The notes under the pieces are model-generated. The model did not search any database and was not told where the DNA came from. It worked only from the letters and a program-made list of their open reading frames with translations. Made by a program: the position numbers and the translations under genes. Positions 21,511-34,164 of a DNA stretch of 64,000 bases are shown piece after piece (position 1 is the first letter of the stretch; each line of letters starts with the position of its first letter). The DNA is from Ypsolopha sequella. Lineage: Eukaryota > Arthropoda > Insecta > Lepidoptera > Ypsolophidae. The DNA is taken from assembly GCA_934047225.1 (NCBI GenBank), contig OW203986.1:26725221-26789220 (forward strand). The letters are read 5' to 3'.

Positions 21511-22451
21511 GATCGTTCACAGTTTATTTACCTCTGACAGCTGTTCTATGTCCAATACTTAAGGCGCTCTTATCCCAGAAGAGTGACTCTCTGTCTTTTT
21601 CTTTACGTGTAAGGAGTAAAGAAAATAACCACACTTTTGTACTTTTTCGTTGCATTTATCAGTTTTTAAATTGTTTAAAAATAAGGGATATGTTTATTAA
21701 AACCCACTTACGTGGTCGACCTAGAAAATTTAAAGAGCAATATTACCAGATATGTTTCGTTAATAAAAGAGTGGAATTATGGAAATGGCATGATTTGAAA
21801 GGTCTTATTACATGCTGTGTTATTTCTATTATTATTTCTATCTAGCAAAGTTCATCTGATCGTGTAACACATGCGTGGAAGACCTAGATAAAGGTTCGAA
21901 CTATATTGCGTATTTTTTTTGGAAGTTTTAGACGATATTTGAAAGTTCTATTTGACTTTGGAATTACTGATTTTGGGATAAAAGCGCCTTAAGGCGCTAC
22001 GGAAAAAAATCGACACTTCTAGAACTTGCATATCTACTTTAATAAAGAAAGTATTATTTTGATAAAATAGAATATTATTTTTGGAATCTTTTTCTAGGGA
22101 TCTGTTAAGCAGAAACGCGATTTGAGAAATTCGGCTTGATAAAAATATTTATTGAAATGAGGTTCTTTTCGACACCATTTCTCATGGGTTGACCATTTGA
22201 AATGACATATGGACTACGATTATATTTATGGGTTTTAACAGCATCTAGGACATGGTTAAACGAAATTTTGATAGCAACTTAAGTACATTTTATATTAATA
22301 AAAAACCGACATTTTTGTACTTTTCTTCGAATCCGTCCCTCTCGCACTGAGGGTTTTTTCGCATATAGAGTAACAGGGACGCTAAAACATTTACATATCG
22401 CCTTAAGAAATATTTTTGATTAGCCTAGAGGTAAATAAACTGTGAACGATC
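21511..22451. mobile_element. DNA transposon-like element, 941 bp
   Basis: GATCGTTCACAGTTTATTTA at the left is repeated inverted at the right (22427-22451), continuing through CCTCT. The palindromic GATC at each border may be the target duplication. Internally GGCGCTTTTATCCC-type sequence occurs at both ends. Part of the interior (TTTTCTTTACGTGTAAGGAG) has a relative near 29255-29290. No transposase domain was recognised in the open frame at 21495-21845. Confidence 0.6.
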
Positions 22452-22522
22452 ATGTCATGTAGGGCAGAGCTATGAATGAGTAGCAAGAATTACTCTGCCA
22501 TTTAAATAAAGTTCACTATAAA

Positions 22523-22770
22523 TTGTTGAAACGTGTTAAAGAGAAAAAAAACACCATGAATGTAATTGAAAACAGAAGAGGGAAGACGTTCGGGCATCTT
22601 CTTAGACATGATCCTCTAATAAAATCATCGTTGAAGAGAAAGAGGGGAATAGAGGAAGAGGCAGACCGAGGACCAAGTTCAGTGACCAAAAGGAAAAGCA
22701 GGAGTCTGGACAGAAAACGATGTAAGGTGCTACACCGACAACAGCTAGGCTTTTAAATAATTGATGATGA
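22523..22770 (+). pseudogene. Non-LTR retrotransposon C-terminal remnant
   Basis: The plus strand encodes NRRGKTFGHLLRHDPL followed by a basic KRKRGIEEEADRG segment. This pattern is common at the C-terminus of insect endonuclease/reverse-transcriptase polyproteins. It stops at 22756 and is followed by a TGATGATGAT-type tail, as expected for a 3' LINE end. The upstream part of the element is missing. Confidence 0.6.
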
Positions 22771-22998
22771 TAGATTGTTTACTTTTGTTTAGTACACGGT
22801 CGGCTATACTGTCGGAAACCGGTCCGCGCTTTTCTGTGCAAACGAAAACTGCCGATTGGACTTATACTTTATACGTAGTTACTTGTTTGCTACGGCGCGT
22901 AGAGAGGTAAAAGCGTGCTACGCCGTAGTAAAAAAGAACAAACTATAGTAGCGACCTATAACAGTTATTTTAAAAAATTTATTAATTTACTTAGGGCT

Positions 22999-23208
22999 TT
23001 ACGCTTGGCCACTATCGCGCCTGGTGAAGATGTCGATGAGATTGAAGGGCGCTCGCCCAGTGTACCTAAAAGGTAGAGTAATCACTCGCCCGGTACTGCT
23101 TCTCATGACGTCATGCTGGAACACGAGTAGCTTGGTTTTCGTCATGAAGGTGGTGCCAATCGCACAAGAATTCGCACAAATCGTTAAATAATAATTTTTC
23201 ACTTTCAA
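22999..23208 (-). other. Coding-like segment of unknown origin
   Basis: A minus-strand open stretch with coding-like composition, GRVITLPFRYTGRAPFNL then FTRRDSGQA and stop, ending about 20 bases before an AATAAA. A possible splice acceptor (TACCTTTTAG) lies inside. No family is recognised; it may be a 3' exon of an unknown gene or a repeat. Confidence 0.25.
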
Positions 23209-24984
23209 ATTTTTACATTTTATGAATTACATTTTGATAGCAACGGTAAGTAATACATAAATTGGCATAATTTCCTTATGAATAGGCTTGCCTGATATTT
23301 TTGGCCTTAGAGACGGTCTACAAGTCGGTTGAACTCTCCTAGCAATAAGAACCGACGACTTCCTGTATCGTTCAACTAATCAATTGAAACGAATTTCGAC
23401 TTTGAGTGGCTGAGGCGTCGTCGATTGGGCCCCGTATTGTGAATTAATACTGAACTGGAAACTACACAGTATAAATCTTTATTTTGCCTATGGTTTAATA
23501 ATGGATGTTTTTATCATAATGAATTATGAAGGATGACATGCGCAATTGCATAGTCAAGGAAGTTTAATAGTTCTTTGCTATTTTGAAATCCGCTACAGAA
23601 CCAAATTGCTCTGTAATCGCTGTTATATCAGCACTTTTGCAGCAGCATTTGAGTCTCTGCAGACCTATTACACCGCTTTCCATGAGTTTTCTGTTAAGAC
23701 TATTGCCATGCTGTGTCGTCAGCATATGAAAAAATATGGCCGTCGTTAATTTTCAAGTACTAGATCGTGTATTATGTAACAAAGGTAAGGCACCACATGA
23801 CCTGGCGTTAGGTCATGCGGGCTACTTCCTACTACCCGAGTGGATATCAGGCCTAACCGTGGGCGATCGGGTTACAAAATATAGGAAGTACTATATAACC
23901 TGACTTGGAGTGAAGGATTCATCTATTTTAGACTCTATTGCTATGCAATAAGGAGTAACAGTGTCTCTCATTGTCTTGGTATTTTTAGTCTACTTCCGGG
24001 CTCTTCTAGGTTGGTTGTTTAGTGAAAAATTGTATTTTGGGCTTCGATCAGTATTTTGTGTAGAAAACGTTATATACGACTATAAAAGGTTTGCTTGCTT
24101 GTTACAATGCTTTTTTATTTTGACTTTAAAACGAAAAATGAAAAATATTTGATTTCCCATAAACAGTTTTAGAATTGAAGCAGCATTCAGTGGCTCCCAG
24201 ACTAGACCATGGAAACTCTGTCTGTACCATGGGTGCCGGTAAACAGATTACAATATAGATGATATACAGTGTTCATACAGGTGGGTGACAAAGTGACACA
24301 AGATATAAAAGAAACATACTTTGGTTTAAAATGGTACTGTTAACAATAAAAACGAATGGTAGGATGTAAATGGACATGTATCATCAAATAAAAAAAAAAC
24401 ATTATAATCCATTATATATCCTTAATCATTATAATACTTCATTGTTTAGACTATTGCATGTAAAGTAACATCAAATTTATCTTGAAACTCTTGATAATGG
24501 TGTAAAACGGAAACCGGTTGGGTAAAATAAGTAAATATACTATGAAACAAATACAAGTGCTGTGTTATTCGTCATGTCATTATAATCCGATTATTCAAAA
24601 TGAATTAATTATTCTTTAAATTGATAAGTATATGAATTTTAAAATAAAACTAAAGATGACCATCTGTTAATTTGGATTTATTAGCATAATGAAGGTACTA
24701 GGAACCGGTAATTTAAAATATGAAATTGGTTTCAGCGACATACTCGTTTTTTTCGTTTTAGTTCCTGCTTTAAAAAGCTTGCATTGAAAAAGGCTGTTTG
24801 TTTTGTTCTTTTTTGTGAATAACGTTATGTTGCTCACAAAAACCTTACATTTGATAACCATGTCAAGAGGGTAAAACATGAAAAACATGTAAATTCTACA
24901 AATCGTCAATGTCATACAAACATTTTCTTAATAAATATTGCTTAAATTTTTATGATGGATTATTAGTATTACAATACAATATTT
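23209..24984. other. Intergenic, nothing recognised
   Basis: AT-rich, with short open frames that show no domain. One GC-richer patch at 23790-23880 carries no known motif. Confidence 0.35.
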
Positions 24985-25375
24985 TTTAATGCAAGTGCTC
25001 GTAAAGGCCCACTTTTTATGCATCAAAACCGAACAAAAGTCGATTATTTTGCCCTAGGGCTTTATTATTATTTATTTTTTTAATTTGTTTACAATGGTTG
25101 GCTAACCTGCAGCCTGTCCTGTGTACCATAGACGTTATACTTTTTTTCCACTGTTTAACGGTTCTGGATACAGTCCTTTTGAGCCAATTATAATTTAAAG
25201 TTCACAAGATTATATTTGTTTTCATTTCCTCACACTAATTGAAAAATGTAGTATGATACACGGGCGTAAAAGCAATAAATTACTCGGTTACGTTTAAAAC
25301 AGTCGCTACGCTCGTGTTTTAAATCGTCCTCGTAATTTATTCCTTTGCGCCCTTGTAGCATAAACTACTATTAAA
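24985..25375 (+). repeat. Rep-C copy 4
   Basis: Matches 6405-6795 over its length, including the CGCTACGCTCGTGTTTTAAA segment near 25303-25322. It is 18 kb from the cluster at 5.5-6.8 kb. Confidence 0.65.
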
Positions 25376-25809
25376 GACAATTAGGTTTTTCTATCAAAGT
25401 TTTGTTATTTTATGCGTTACGTTGTAAAGGATCGTTCAAACTAACTTTAAAGCGTGTTCATACTTTTTAATCAAAAATAAGAATAACAATAACAAGTTGT
25501 ATTCATTTGGCGCATCCATCCTAAAATTTCAATTTTACTGTTATAAAAATTAATATAAATCGTCTACTCAATACAAACTTAGATTCGTAGTAGTTTAATT
25601 AAAATCGAATGAGCGGAGTTAGGCATATGTTTATATACGCAATCTATTAGTATATAGTATATAATTATAGATTTTACCTATCATTTGAATCGAGTTATAC
25701 ATTGCTGCATAAATTCAATATACTTACATTTAATTTGGTTCATGTACGTTTATTGTTTTATTAAATATATTTTTATAAGATCAAATTTGACTTGTAAAAA
25801 GTGGATATT

Positions 25810-25970
25810 GGTACCGATTCGGGGAAGCACATCTTAACTTATTTGACAGGACTAAACTTAATTTACGCGTTCTGTCCTTGTCTTTTAGATAAAGAAAGAA
25901 AAAGACAGGACGCTTGAAATAAAGTTAGTCCTGTCAAATAAGTTAAGATGTGTTATGCCGAATCGATACC
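25810..25970. mobile_element. MITE-5 copy 1, hairpin of about 160 bp
   Basis: The arms AACTTATTTGACAGGACTAA pair with the inverted copy near the right end, and the outer ends GGTACCGATTCGG and CGAATCGATACC are inverted. The centre contains a second small hairpin (TCTTTTAGAT and AAAGAAAAAGACAG). A full copy lies at 54930-55089 and a half copy at about 46660-46770. Confidence 0.7.
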
Positions 25971-26459
25971 TATGTGTACCTACTTTAAAAAATTAACTAT
26001 TTGAAATGTATTTACCTATATTATAATAAATACCTAGGTATATCATTTAAAAGTACAGCCAGGACCATAAATATACATACATTCCTACCTATAAATATCA
26101 AAATTCGCATAATTATTATTAACATATTTTTATACAAGTACTTTACAAAGGAATGCACATTGCAGCTGGATTATTTTCCGGCTGAAAGTGATAAATCTAC
26201 TCACATAAGCTCGAACTTCATGCATCCGTTTCGGTTCCGGATAAAAGTGACAAACAAATACGAGTAAACGGGATTGACTGAATGTGGAAAACCGTTGCCT
26301 AAACTTCCTCGAGTTGAGTCCGAACCGCAGGTTATAATCCGAAGGGAAGATTGGAATAAATATGGCAACGTCTACTTATCATCGTCGTCATCGTGGACGT
26401 TACAAGATCTCACATGATCATATGACTCGTTCGAAAATTCTAAATTCAAACACTCTAGT

Positions 26460-26900
26460 AGAGTGACGAAAGAAATATATGGTGCGCAAGTGGAAGGTAC
26501 AGCTCGACCAGAGGGCCTATTATGTATCTTTAGTTGCCATCTGGACTTGGTGTCTATCATCAAAAACATAGATATATTATCGAATTCCGATTGTCTAAGG
26601 ATATGTTCGCACTTGAAGTGACGACACAGTTCGTAAATAGTTCAATACCGACTAAAGGCAATTTTGAAAGTTCCGTTTTTAGCTATGTTTTTGATGATAG
26701 GCACCTAGTCCAGTTGGCAACTAAAGATACAGAATAGAGGGCTGGTCACCCTAGAAGGACGTATGTTGACCAAATTGGCGACATACTGAAGAAGGGCCAT
26801 GTCAAAAGTACCCGGAATAGAAGAGCTTGTGACTAGATTGATGGATGTGGAAGATGCGAAAGAGGTATGTATGGATCGTAGCAGATGGAAATATGTAGTC
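26460..26900 (+). pseudogene. LINE tail remnant split by a MITE
   Basis: Left part 26460-26516 and right part 26738-26900 together match the remnant at 6835-7015 (TTGGCGACATACTGAAGAAG is shared). The reading frame is broken both by the insertion and by stops (for example TGA near 26830). Relic of a reverse-transcriptase polyprotein C-terminus. Confidence 0.5.
26517..26737. mobile_element. 221-bp MITE inserted in a LINE relic
   Basis: Inverted ends CTATTATGTATCTTTAGTTG and CTATTCTGTATCTTTAGTTG (right end, complemented) are followed by pairing arms (GATGATAGGCACC against GGTGTCTATCATC). AGGGC occurs on both flanks (26512-26516, 26738-26742), consistent with a 5-bp target duplication. It was inserted after the host LINE copy. 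Confidence 0.75.
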
Positions 26901-27437
26901 TCTGCCTGAACACATCTATCAATCACATGCTAACATATTATTGAACTCTGAGCATGTTTAGATATTCATATATTATGTATATGGCCGTTAGGCATGCATA
27001 CTTATTTTTGGCCGTTTATGATGTATACATATTTTTGGTCTACACTGTACGATTTATGTCTGTAAAGCTTTGATGAGCCACGATGTAACCCAATTGATTG
27101 CGTATATTATATGTCAGGTTGACGTGCAGGGAACAGAAAACCTATCAAATATCATTAAAAAAAAACTTTATTAATGCAAAAATGCAATTAATCGAACAGA
27201 ATTAGAAAAAGTTTGTTAATAATAAAAAAATAAAAAAAAAACAGTAAACTAACCCCGTGAAAATAAGCTTTCGTCGCAAATATCTCAGAATTTCTAGCGA
27301 CACCAACCGTTTATTTTTCGTAAATTTGTTTTAAATGCAAAATTAAGCGACTTCTTTATATAAGCCTTTGTTTTCCATAAAAGTACGAATTACCTGCAAA
27401 ATAATGTAATTTTTAATAAGCGCCCTAGCATGTTACT

Positions 27438-28031
27438 TATTTATTTATTTATTAGCCTTAATGTAGATTACAAACAAAATATTTTATTATACATTATAAA
27501 AAAGGTAAACTTTCTACACATAATCCCATTGCTGAGCAAAAGCCTCCCCCAATCTGTTCAATTCTTGCCTGTTGAACGTTAATCTGGTCTGTAGTTTTCC
27601 ACCATACTTCTCCAGTTCATCGCGCCATCTCGTTCTGGGCCTTCCCTTACTTCGTACTAAGTTTCTGGGGCACCATTCAGTTACATGTCTGGTCCATCTG
27701 TTGTCTTTCTGTCTCATGACAAGCCCTGCCCATTCCCATTTTAACTTTTTGGGTTGGCGTATCACATCTAATAAGCCCGTCTTCTTTCTTAGTTGTAATT
27801 TAGATATCTTATCCAGCATTCTTTTTCCGAGCATGCTTCTCTCCATATTTCCCTGGTTACTTTAAGTTGGTATACTTGCTGCTTGTTTAAGGCCCAGGTC
27901 TGTGATCCATAGGTTAATATGGGTAGGAAACAGCTGTTAAAAATTCTGGCCTTCATGAAAATGAAACATGAAATGAACATGAATTTCGACTCTAATAAGT
28001 CTCCGGTCTTCGTTCTCATGTCGATATGCAT
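27438..28031 (-). pseudogene. Non-LTR retrotransposon reverse-transcriptase C-terminus, frameshifted
   Basis: On the minus strand one frame reads ARIFNSCFLPILTYGSQTWA, and a second frame continues KRMLDKI, KWEWAGLVMRQKDNRWTR, KGRPRTRWRDELEKYGG and GEAFAQQWD before a stop at 27514. These are familiar C-terminal motifs of insect LINE polyproteins. The change of frame falls near 27845. The 5' part, including the catalytic reverse-transcriptase motifs, is absent. The 3' end carries an (AATA)n tail at about 27438-27455. A dead, 5'-truncated copy. Confidence 0.8.
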
Positions 28032-28330
28032 GGTAGCACCTCGTCTTTGATGTATGAAAGTTTTTTGAACATAAATTTCGTTAGTTTTATGACATAATCT
28101 TCAAAATCGCTTTAGGTGGACGGAAAGAGTGTGATTTTTCATAGGAAAAGTAACAACGAAAAAAAAAACCAGTTAAGTGCGAGTTGGATTCATGCACAAT
28201 ACCAGTGCAAAACCCTAAAACATTATGGTGAATAACAACGATGAAGATGCCATAGCAACATGAAGGAGACAAAAGACAAGGCGCTAAAATGGTAGCGCCT
28301 GACAAACAATTTGGCATCCTCATATTTATG

Positions 28331-28474
28331 AAACTTGAGGATAATACATGATTATTGCAAAACGGCTAACCTCAATAACTATTTTTGATCGGGATCGCCG
28401 ACCAGTTTCAGCACATTCAGACTGCCTTCTTCTGGGCTATCCCGATCAAAAAATTGTTATTGAGGTGAGCCGTT
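28331..28474 (+). repeat. Second copy of the 18771 repeat, foldback
   Basis: Shares AAACTTGAGGATAAT with 18771-18940 and ends TGAGGTGAGCCGTTT. The inner arms AACCTCAATAACTATTTTTG and the inverted copy form a hairpin around a GATCGGGAT core. Confidence 0.5.
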
Positions 28475-28564
28475 TACCAATAATCAACTATTTGTTGTTT
28501 TACAATACACTCGTAGAGAGTCAGTCTGACATGTTTATTTTACCGTCAAAAAACAAACAACCTA

Positions 28565-28620
28565 CGACCTTTTTTCTTACAAAGCAAGTGCTCTCCCAAC
28601 TGAACTACCAAAGTACTTTA
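28565..28620 (-). repeat. tRNA-like SINE fragment
   Basis: Minus strand GGTAGTTCAGTTGGGAGAGC is nearly identical to the A-box region at 9797-9870, followed by a similar anticodon-arm region, but the B-box is decayed. Confidence 0.45.
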
Positions 28621-28699
28621 CCTGCCCTAACGATCACAAAATATTTGTCTTTCTACATAAAATTGTATCTGCCTGAGCGTTGGCTAACGCGAATAATAA

Positions 28700-29738
28700 A
28701 AGAAATTCTTACATTAGGTAAATAATAATACAAAAACTATATTCATTGTAATTATATTGAATAAAATATGTTATGTTTTTTAAATACTCTAGCCGTAATT
28801 CTAATTTACAGAGTACCGGAAGCTTTTACATAGGTATTTGTAAGCTTTCCCCACTCTCGGTGGCCCTCTTGGAATTAACAGCACACCGAGCTTTTTACAC
28901 AAACAAACACATTTTTATAACCTTTGTTTGAAGTAGTAAAAACTTAACTTAAAATGTAGGGAAATATATTGGTATTATTGGAGATATATACTAGACAGTA
29001 TACACGATGGAAACACGATTTGATAAAGTTGGCTCGATAGAATAAATTCGCAAAGATACCTCTTGCCGAGTAATTTTTTCCTCTATTTCCCCACTTTTTT
29101 ATATAAATAAGTAATTTGATATTATGATTCATTTACTTACTAAAATATAGTTCATAGACGACTGGAGCGTTTATAGACGATAGTTTTTTATTTAAGAACA
29201 ATATGATGAAAATAACAACGAAAAATATTAAAAAAGTGCAAAAGTTTGGTTATTTTCTTTACTCTTTACACGTAAAGAAAAAGACAGAGACAAAGGCAAA
29301 CGCTCGGTGCGCCATGTCGTTGGCACATCGTAGAGTTGGGCATATTTTGTGTAAAAATTAGGAGGGTTGCCAGTCCAGGGTATTTACATGCTTTTTGGCA
29401 TACATTGCTATTTTTTGGCTTTTGGTGAAAGATTTTCGATTTCGTACTTTACGATCTGTCCAATTCTATTCTATGTAGTGGGCAATGACCTGCCCACTAC
29501 AACCAAACTCACACAAGCTAGCCAGGTTGATGAGCGCGGTGAGCGCCTACAACATGTGTTATATTAAACTTATATTATCTGTGATTAAACTTTGTAAGTA
29601 AATGCGGTTGGTCACCACAAAAAATCTTAGATTTTCCATTAATTATTTAAAATAACAGGGCGTCATTAGAAAGAATCAACATTTAGACCGCAACAGAATT
29701 GAAATTTATCTTAATAACCAGGTGAATCAAACAATTAA
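28700..29738. other. Intergenic, repeat fragment only
   Basis: Nothing coding is recognised. Near 29250-29320, TTTTCTTTACTCTTTACACG followed by AAAGAAAAAGACAGAGAC matches, inverted, part of the 21511-22451 element. Confidence 0.35.
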
Positions 29739-30183
29739 GGCGATTAGAGTCGCCAAATTAACAGCTCGATGTTTGTCGGTATGAATATCGACGGAAACTA
29801 CATTGAAATAACGTTCATATCAGAGCGCAATGCATAGTGGCTGTTACGACGCTCGCTGCGTCCTTGATAGGGCGAAATAGGAGATAATAATTGTTCGATT
29901 GAATAATCCTGTGTTAAAGCTATCAAGTTTATCTATTACCAAAGCACAAATAAATAAAATCGACCAAGCAGCTTAGGGGCAGTAGGAAATTCAAACCAAA
30001 AAACACCATTCGGTTAAAAATTTTTTTCATAGAGAAATGTTGGTCGTATGAAAAAGAAAAACGTTGCATATGTTGTCTTAGAGTTGATAATTCATATACA
30101 TTTTTTCTAAATATTTTTCGTTGGCCATAAACGAGGCCAAATGGGTCCTTTAGAAAGTACCCATTTGGCGATAATTATGCCCC
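29739..30183. mobile_element. TTAA-flanked MITE-4, copy 2
   Basis: Between TTAA at 29735-29738 and 30184-30187. The ends GGCGATTAGAGTCGCCAAAT and, inverted, GGGGCATAATTATCGCCAAA align with one small gap. The interior matches 14950-15414 in the same orientation (CGACGCTCGCTGCGTCCTTG shared). Confidence 0.6.
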
Positions 30184-30187
30184 TTAA

Positions 30188-32189
30188 GTTGGTTTTAAAC
30201 TAACTAAATACCAAAATATCTATAAAAAATATCGTCGCAGCTTTCAGAGCTGTACTCCTGTCTGTTTAGTATTAACATAGTAAATGGTATTAACCAGCAT
30301 GGGTGCCGGTAGGAGGGAGACAAGTAGCACCCCTTAGGAATCTTGGGATCAACGTGATACCTATAATTCGTTTAAAAAAAGAAAGAAGATGCTGAAAGAA
30401 AAAAAGTAATCTTTCCAATGGAGCCTCTAAGTCTGAATTTTGTCATACTGTTTGTGATTAGAGCTAGATAACCAGTAGTTCAAATTGTTTATTCTGTGGC
30501 ATATATCATTAATCTACATGAAAAACTCAAGGAGTTGCACCCCTTGGATAATTTTTGCTGCCGGCGCGGCGCCCATGGTTATAGACTTTTGGCAGGATCG
30601 TGCCTCCTGCCACTTAGTAAGAACGTCAGAACTATCCAGATTTGTTGGGGAAAGCAAAACAAAAAATGTCTCTCTGTCCGTATGTTCGTGATTCACGTGA
30701 AAACTACAGAACGTATTTAGACGAGGATTTCATTGTTGTGTAGCTAAATGTCCTGGAAGTAAATTAGTCTCGCTTGCTCGCATAGGAGCTGTGGACAATT
30801 TAATGAACATAACTCAATGCGAAATTTTTCAGTGTGGTACAGCTTGTCTATACATATAAGTATTTGGTGCAACCCAACCCCGAACCAATCAGTACTTCTA
30901 TGGGATGGGAAGCCAACATTTAACTCTCTGAATTTTACGAAAAGGGTAATTGAACTCTGTTACTGGTCACTTACCAAGTCTCCAGTATACAATATGGCTT
31001 TTTCAATTAAAGTTACCTATTGTGTGAGTTGAAGCGTTGCGTATCGCGTAGCAAAATTTTGTAAAATCAGTTATTGGCCTATGCGCCAATTTTTGCTCAC
31101 CACGCATCACGCTGGGACCTTCCAATCGTTGGTTGAACTGAACGTGGGTGTACACTGTACAGCTCTGACACCCTCTCGGGGATTCATATCGTGACGATAG
31201 GGGCCAAATAAAACTGCCAGATGTAACCTAAGGTGTTGAGGTAAGATACTACCGATCCTGAGTTACATAATTGCGGCTATAGAGCATTGACACTCGTTCG
31301 TGTGAACCACAAAACATATGATAATAAGTGTTTGTGCGCTACGGTCGCGGATATACGGTTAAAAACTGACTCCTAACGCCATCTAGTGATCTGTTGCGGA
31401 AATGTTAGATATTTGTAATTATCAATGTTTACCATAGATTTAGTATATACTACTATATCTATGCTTTTAACCGACTAGATATTTGAATAGTTAGTCCGTT
31501 TGAAAGAAAATTAAATAACTATTAATGAAGAATGAAGAATGAAAAAGCCTGTTTAATTCGACAAGCTTTTTCGTAGCATTTTGTAGCCGTAGACCCGGCT
31601 ACAATTACTTAATTTAAAAAAAACGGTTTTACAAGTAACATAAGTGTCAAAATAACGACTTATACAAAGCCTTTTACTTCTGAAAATTAAATAAAATATT
31701 AAAGCAAATTATTTTGTGAGCATGGCATACATGTAAGTTTATATATATATTACATATTTAATAGATATATATGTTTATATATCGCTCTACTAATACGCTA
31801 CAAGCTACGCTACCCACAACATAACAATGAATGTACCTATTATAACTGAAGAAAACAGAAAAAATAAATATAAAACCATTTCTTTTAATAAATATTTAAT
31901 TAATATAAACAATATTTTAATTGTGCAAATAATAAATAATACTCAACTCATCCACTTACCTCAAAACGTCGGTAAAGTAAACTATTCCACTTCTCAACAA
32001 ATCCTTAGATTCTTTAACTTTTCACCACTGTTTCAACAAAAATCGTCTGATTTTCCAATCCTCGTTTTCCGAATAGGACTTTTTTACATCAGAAACATAC
32101 AAATGTCTGTGAGAGCCGCAAGGCTGTGCACTCACAACGCGGTATCTCGCCGGACTGGTTTTCTACCGTTTTTCTAGTATGGTGTAGAT
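30188..32189. other. Intergenic, nothing firm
   Basis: No gene is recognised. The block at 30830-31020 has scattered similarity to MITE-3 ends (GTCACTTACCAAGTCTCCAG). A block near 31140-31200 (GTGGGTGTACA) recurs near 34250 and 44600. 31730-31800 is a simple AT-rich run. Confidence 0.35.
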
Positions 32190-32717
32190 CAGCGTTCCCC
32201 AACCTTTTCGAAATACGGACCCCTAGGAAATAAAGCATAATTATAATGGAGCCCCTAAACAAAAAAGTACATAATCAAACTCGGATAGAAATGTAATTTT
32301 ATTTCGATATTATAAATGCGTTATTATACAATTTTTAATGAGAAATTAATATTATTCAGGTGATGACGTTACTAAGAAGTTGTATTTATAAAATCTGATT
32401 CCATTTACATCTGTTTCTGTATTTGTTTTTACTATACACAAGAGTAGAGAATGCCTTTTCACACAGGTATGTGGTTGAAAAAAGCAGTAAATATTTCAGT
32501 GCTACATATGATATTTCTTTAAATTTACCCAAAAACTCGATAAGGAGGATTCTTTGAAATTACGTTTCAAAGCTGAATCACAAGATATTTCTACTAATAG
32601 GTTTTTCTGTGCTGTTGTAAGAGGGTTTGATATATTTTTGTTTGGTCGGGATTTATTTATTTGGTAGTTTTTTATAGTCCAGAGATGAACCTGCGGACCC
32701 CATGTTAGGAAACGCTG
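32190..32717. mobile_element. hAT-type element, 528 bp, 8-bp target duplication
   Basis: Terminal CAGCGTTCCCC and GGAAACGCTG are inverted, and GTGTAGAT is duplicated exactly at 32182-32189 and 32718-32725. An 8-bp duplication plus CAGNG termini is the hAT signature. No transposase; subterminal GGACCCC-type sequence is present near both ends. Confidence 0.85.
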
Positions 32718-33154
32718 GTGTAGATGTAAAGTATTGTAGAATTTAGAGTATGGGCGGCTTAGACTCATCTGGGCAATAAGCAATACTTGAACATATTAGG
32801 ATTTTTAATTACTGTTTCTGGGGGTTTTACTATTGGCTGTCAGTGAATTGGGAGGTAATATAAGGCTTCTCTGACATGATTAGGTGGCTATAGATAGATA
32901 GAGACATTTAGTTTAGGCCTTAGGGTCATCAACACCTCACGGAATTATATTACTTAAATTAGACATGTGTGAATGTTGATCATAACGAATTATTATTATA
33001 TGTAATATCGATTTCGTTTCATCACGGAACTACAATAAAAAAGCGTCAAGTCTTAAAAAAAAAACACATTATTGCAATAACTAGTCCAGCCAACTGACCC
33101 AGCGTGTAAAGAGTCAATTACACTTAGAACTCTAGCTGGAGCGTTTTCCAAAAT

Positions 33155-33495
33155 TTTCTTTAGGTAGGTGGTAGAGCTGATGCCGGGCTCGACTGTGGAG
33201 GTACCCCATATTACTTGGAGACCCCCTCGAAGTAATTCGGGGGACAGTCAGAGGACAGCTCACAGGCAAACATCCAGGAGGCCCACAATGCCTGAGACCG
33301 ATGGATGGCGGTATATCCATCTCTAATAGCCGGGCCTTGGTGCGAGGGTTCCGGTACCGCGCTCACCAACCCGCCTGCCCAGCGTGTGTGAGTATGGGCA
33401 ATTCTTCCAGGATGACCGCCGGGAGTGGCAAAGTCCTGGAAAGGCTTATGTCCAGCAGTGGACGAACTAGACTGATGGATGGATGGATGGATGGA
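33155..33495 (+). repeat. Rep-B copy, plus strand
   Basis: Starts near GGTGGTAGAGCTGATGCC and ends in a (GATG)n tail at about 33472-33495. Relative to 60435-60800 it lacks an internal segment of about 45 bp after GCCGGGCCTT. Confidence 0.7.
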
Positions 33496-33815
33496 GGTAA
33501 ACGGAGATAGATTGTACTTTGTAGTTGTGTTTATTGAAGTAAATTATTTATAATTGTATTTTCTTAGAGTGTACACGGAACATAGATCTGTGATGGTAGT
33601 AAAACTGTAAAGTTATGAATCTAATATCAGTGTTTACATATTCAGGCATTGTTTCGAAGATAACTAGAGAAATGGGCGACGTGTCATTTTACTAAATTAT
33701 ACAAACGTGGGCATTTTTTACACCTTCAAGATATGAATCTTTGACGGGTATTACCGAGTATGGACTGTGAAGTCCCACGTTTCACGGACGATTATATATT
33801 ACGTCCCAGCATGGA

Positions 33816-34164
33816 CAGTGGCGTATTTTAAGATTTAGCGCCCTGGGCCTGGAAGGTTTGCCGCCCTATAAAATAAAATGAAATGAAATCCAACAGTGTA
33901 GGTATTGATGTGGGCTAAGAATGGTGATAATGAATGAAAAAACTAAAACGGACATGCAATCACCATTTATTCAATATTTACATTTTTTGATGGCCCAATT
34001 AGTTACAAAATTCTTTAATGACACTGTCATAATTAACGGATTTTGTCAAGTCAGCTTCTATAGGTATTAATAATAGCTAATTCTTAATTGCTTGTGCCGC
34101 CCCTCACAGCCTGCCGCCCCGGGCCATAGCCCTTTTGGCCCTAGGGTAAATAAATACGCCACTG
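33816..34164. mobile_element. hAT-type element, 349 bp, 8-bp target duplication
   Basis: Inverted ends CAGTGGCGTATTT and AAATACGCCACTG, with AGCATGGA duplicated exactly at 33808-33815 and 34165-34172. No transposase. The termini resemble those of the 111-bp element at 51216. Confidence 0.87.

Noticed and set aside
28348..28725. 125-residue plus-strand open frame
   Set aside because: It spans a foldback repeat and a tRNA-like SINE fragment, so the frame is accidental.
31827..32177. 116-residue plus-strand open frame
   Set aside because: AT-driven composition (long Asn/Ile/Lys runs), no domain, no splice or conservation signal.
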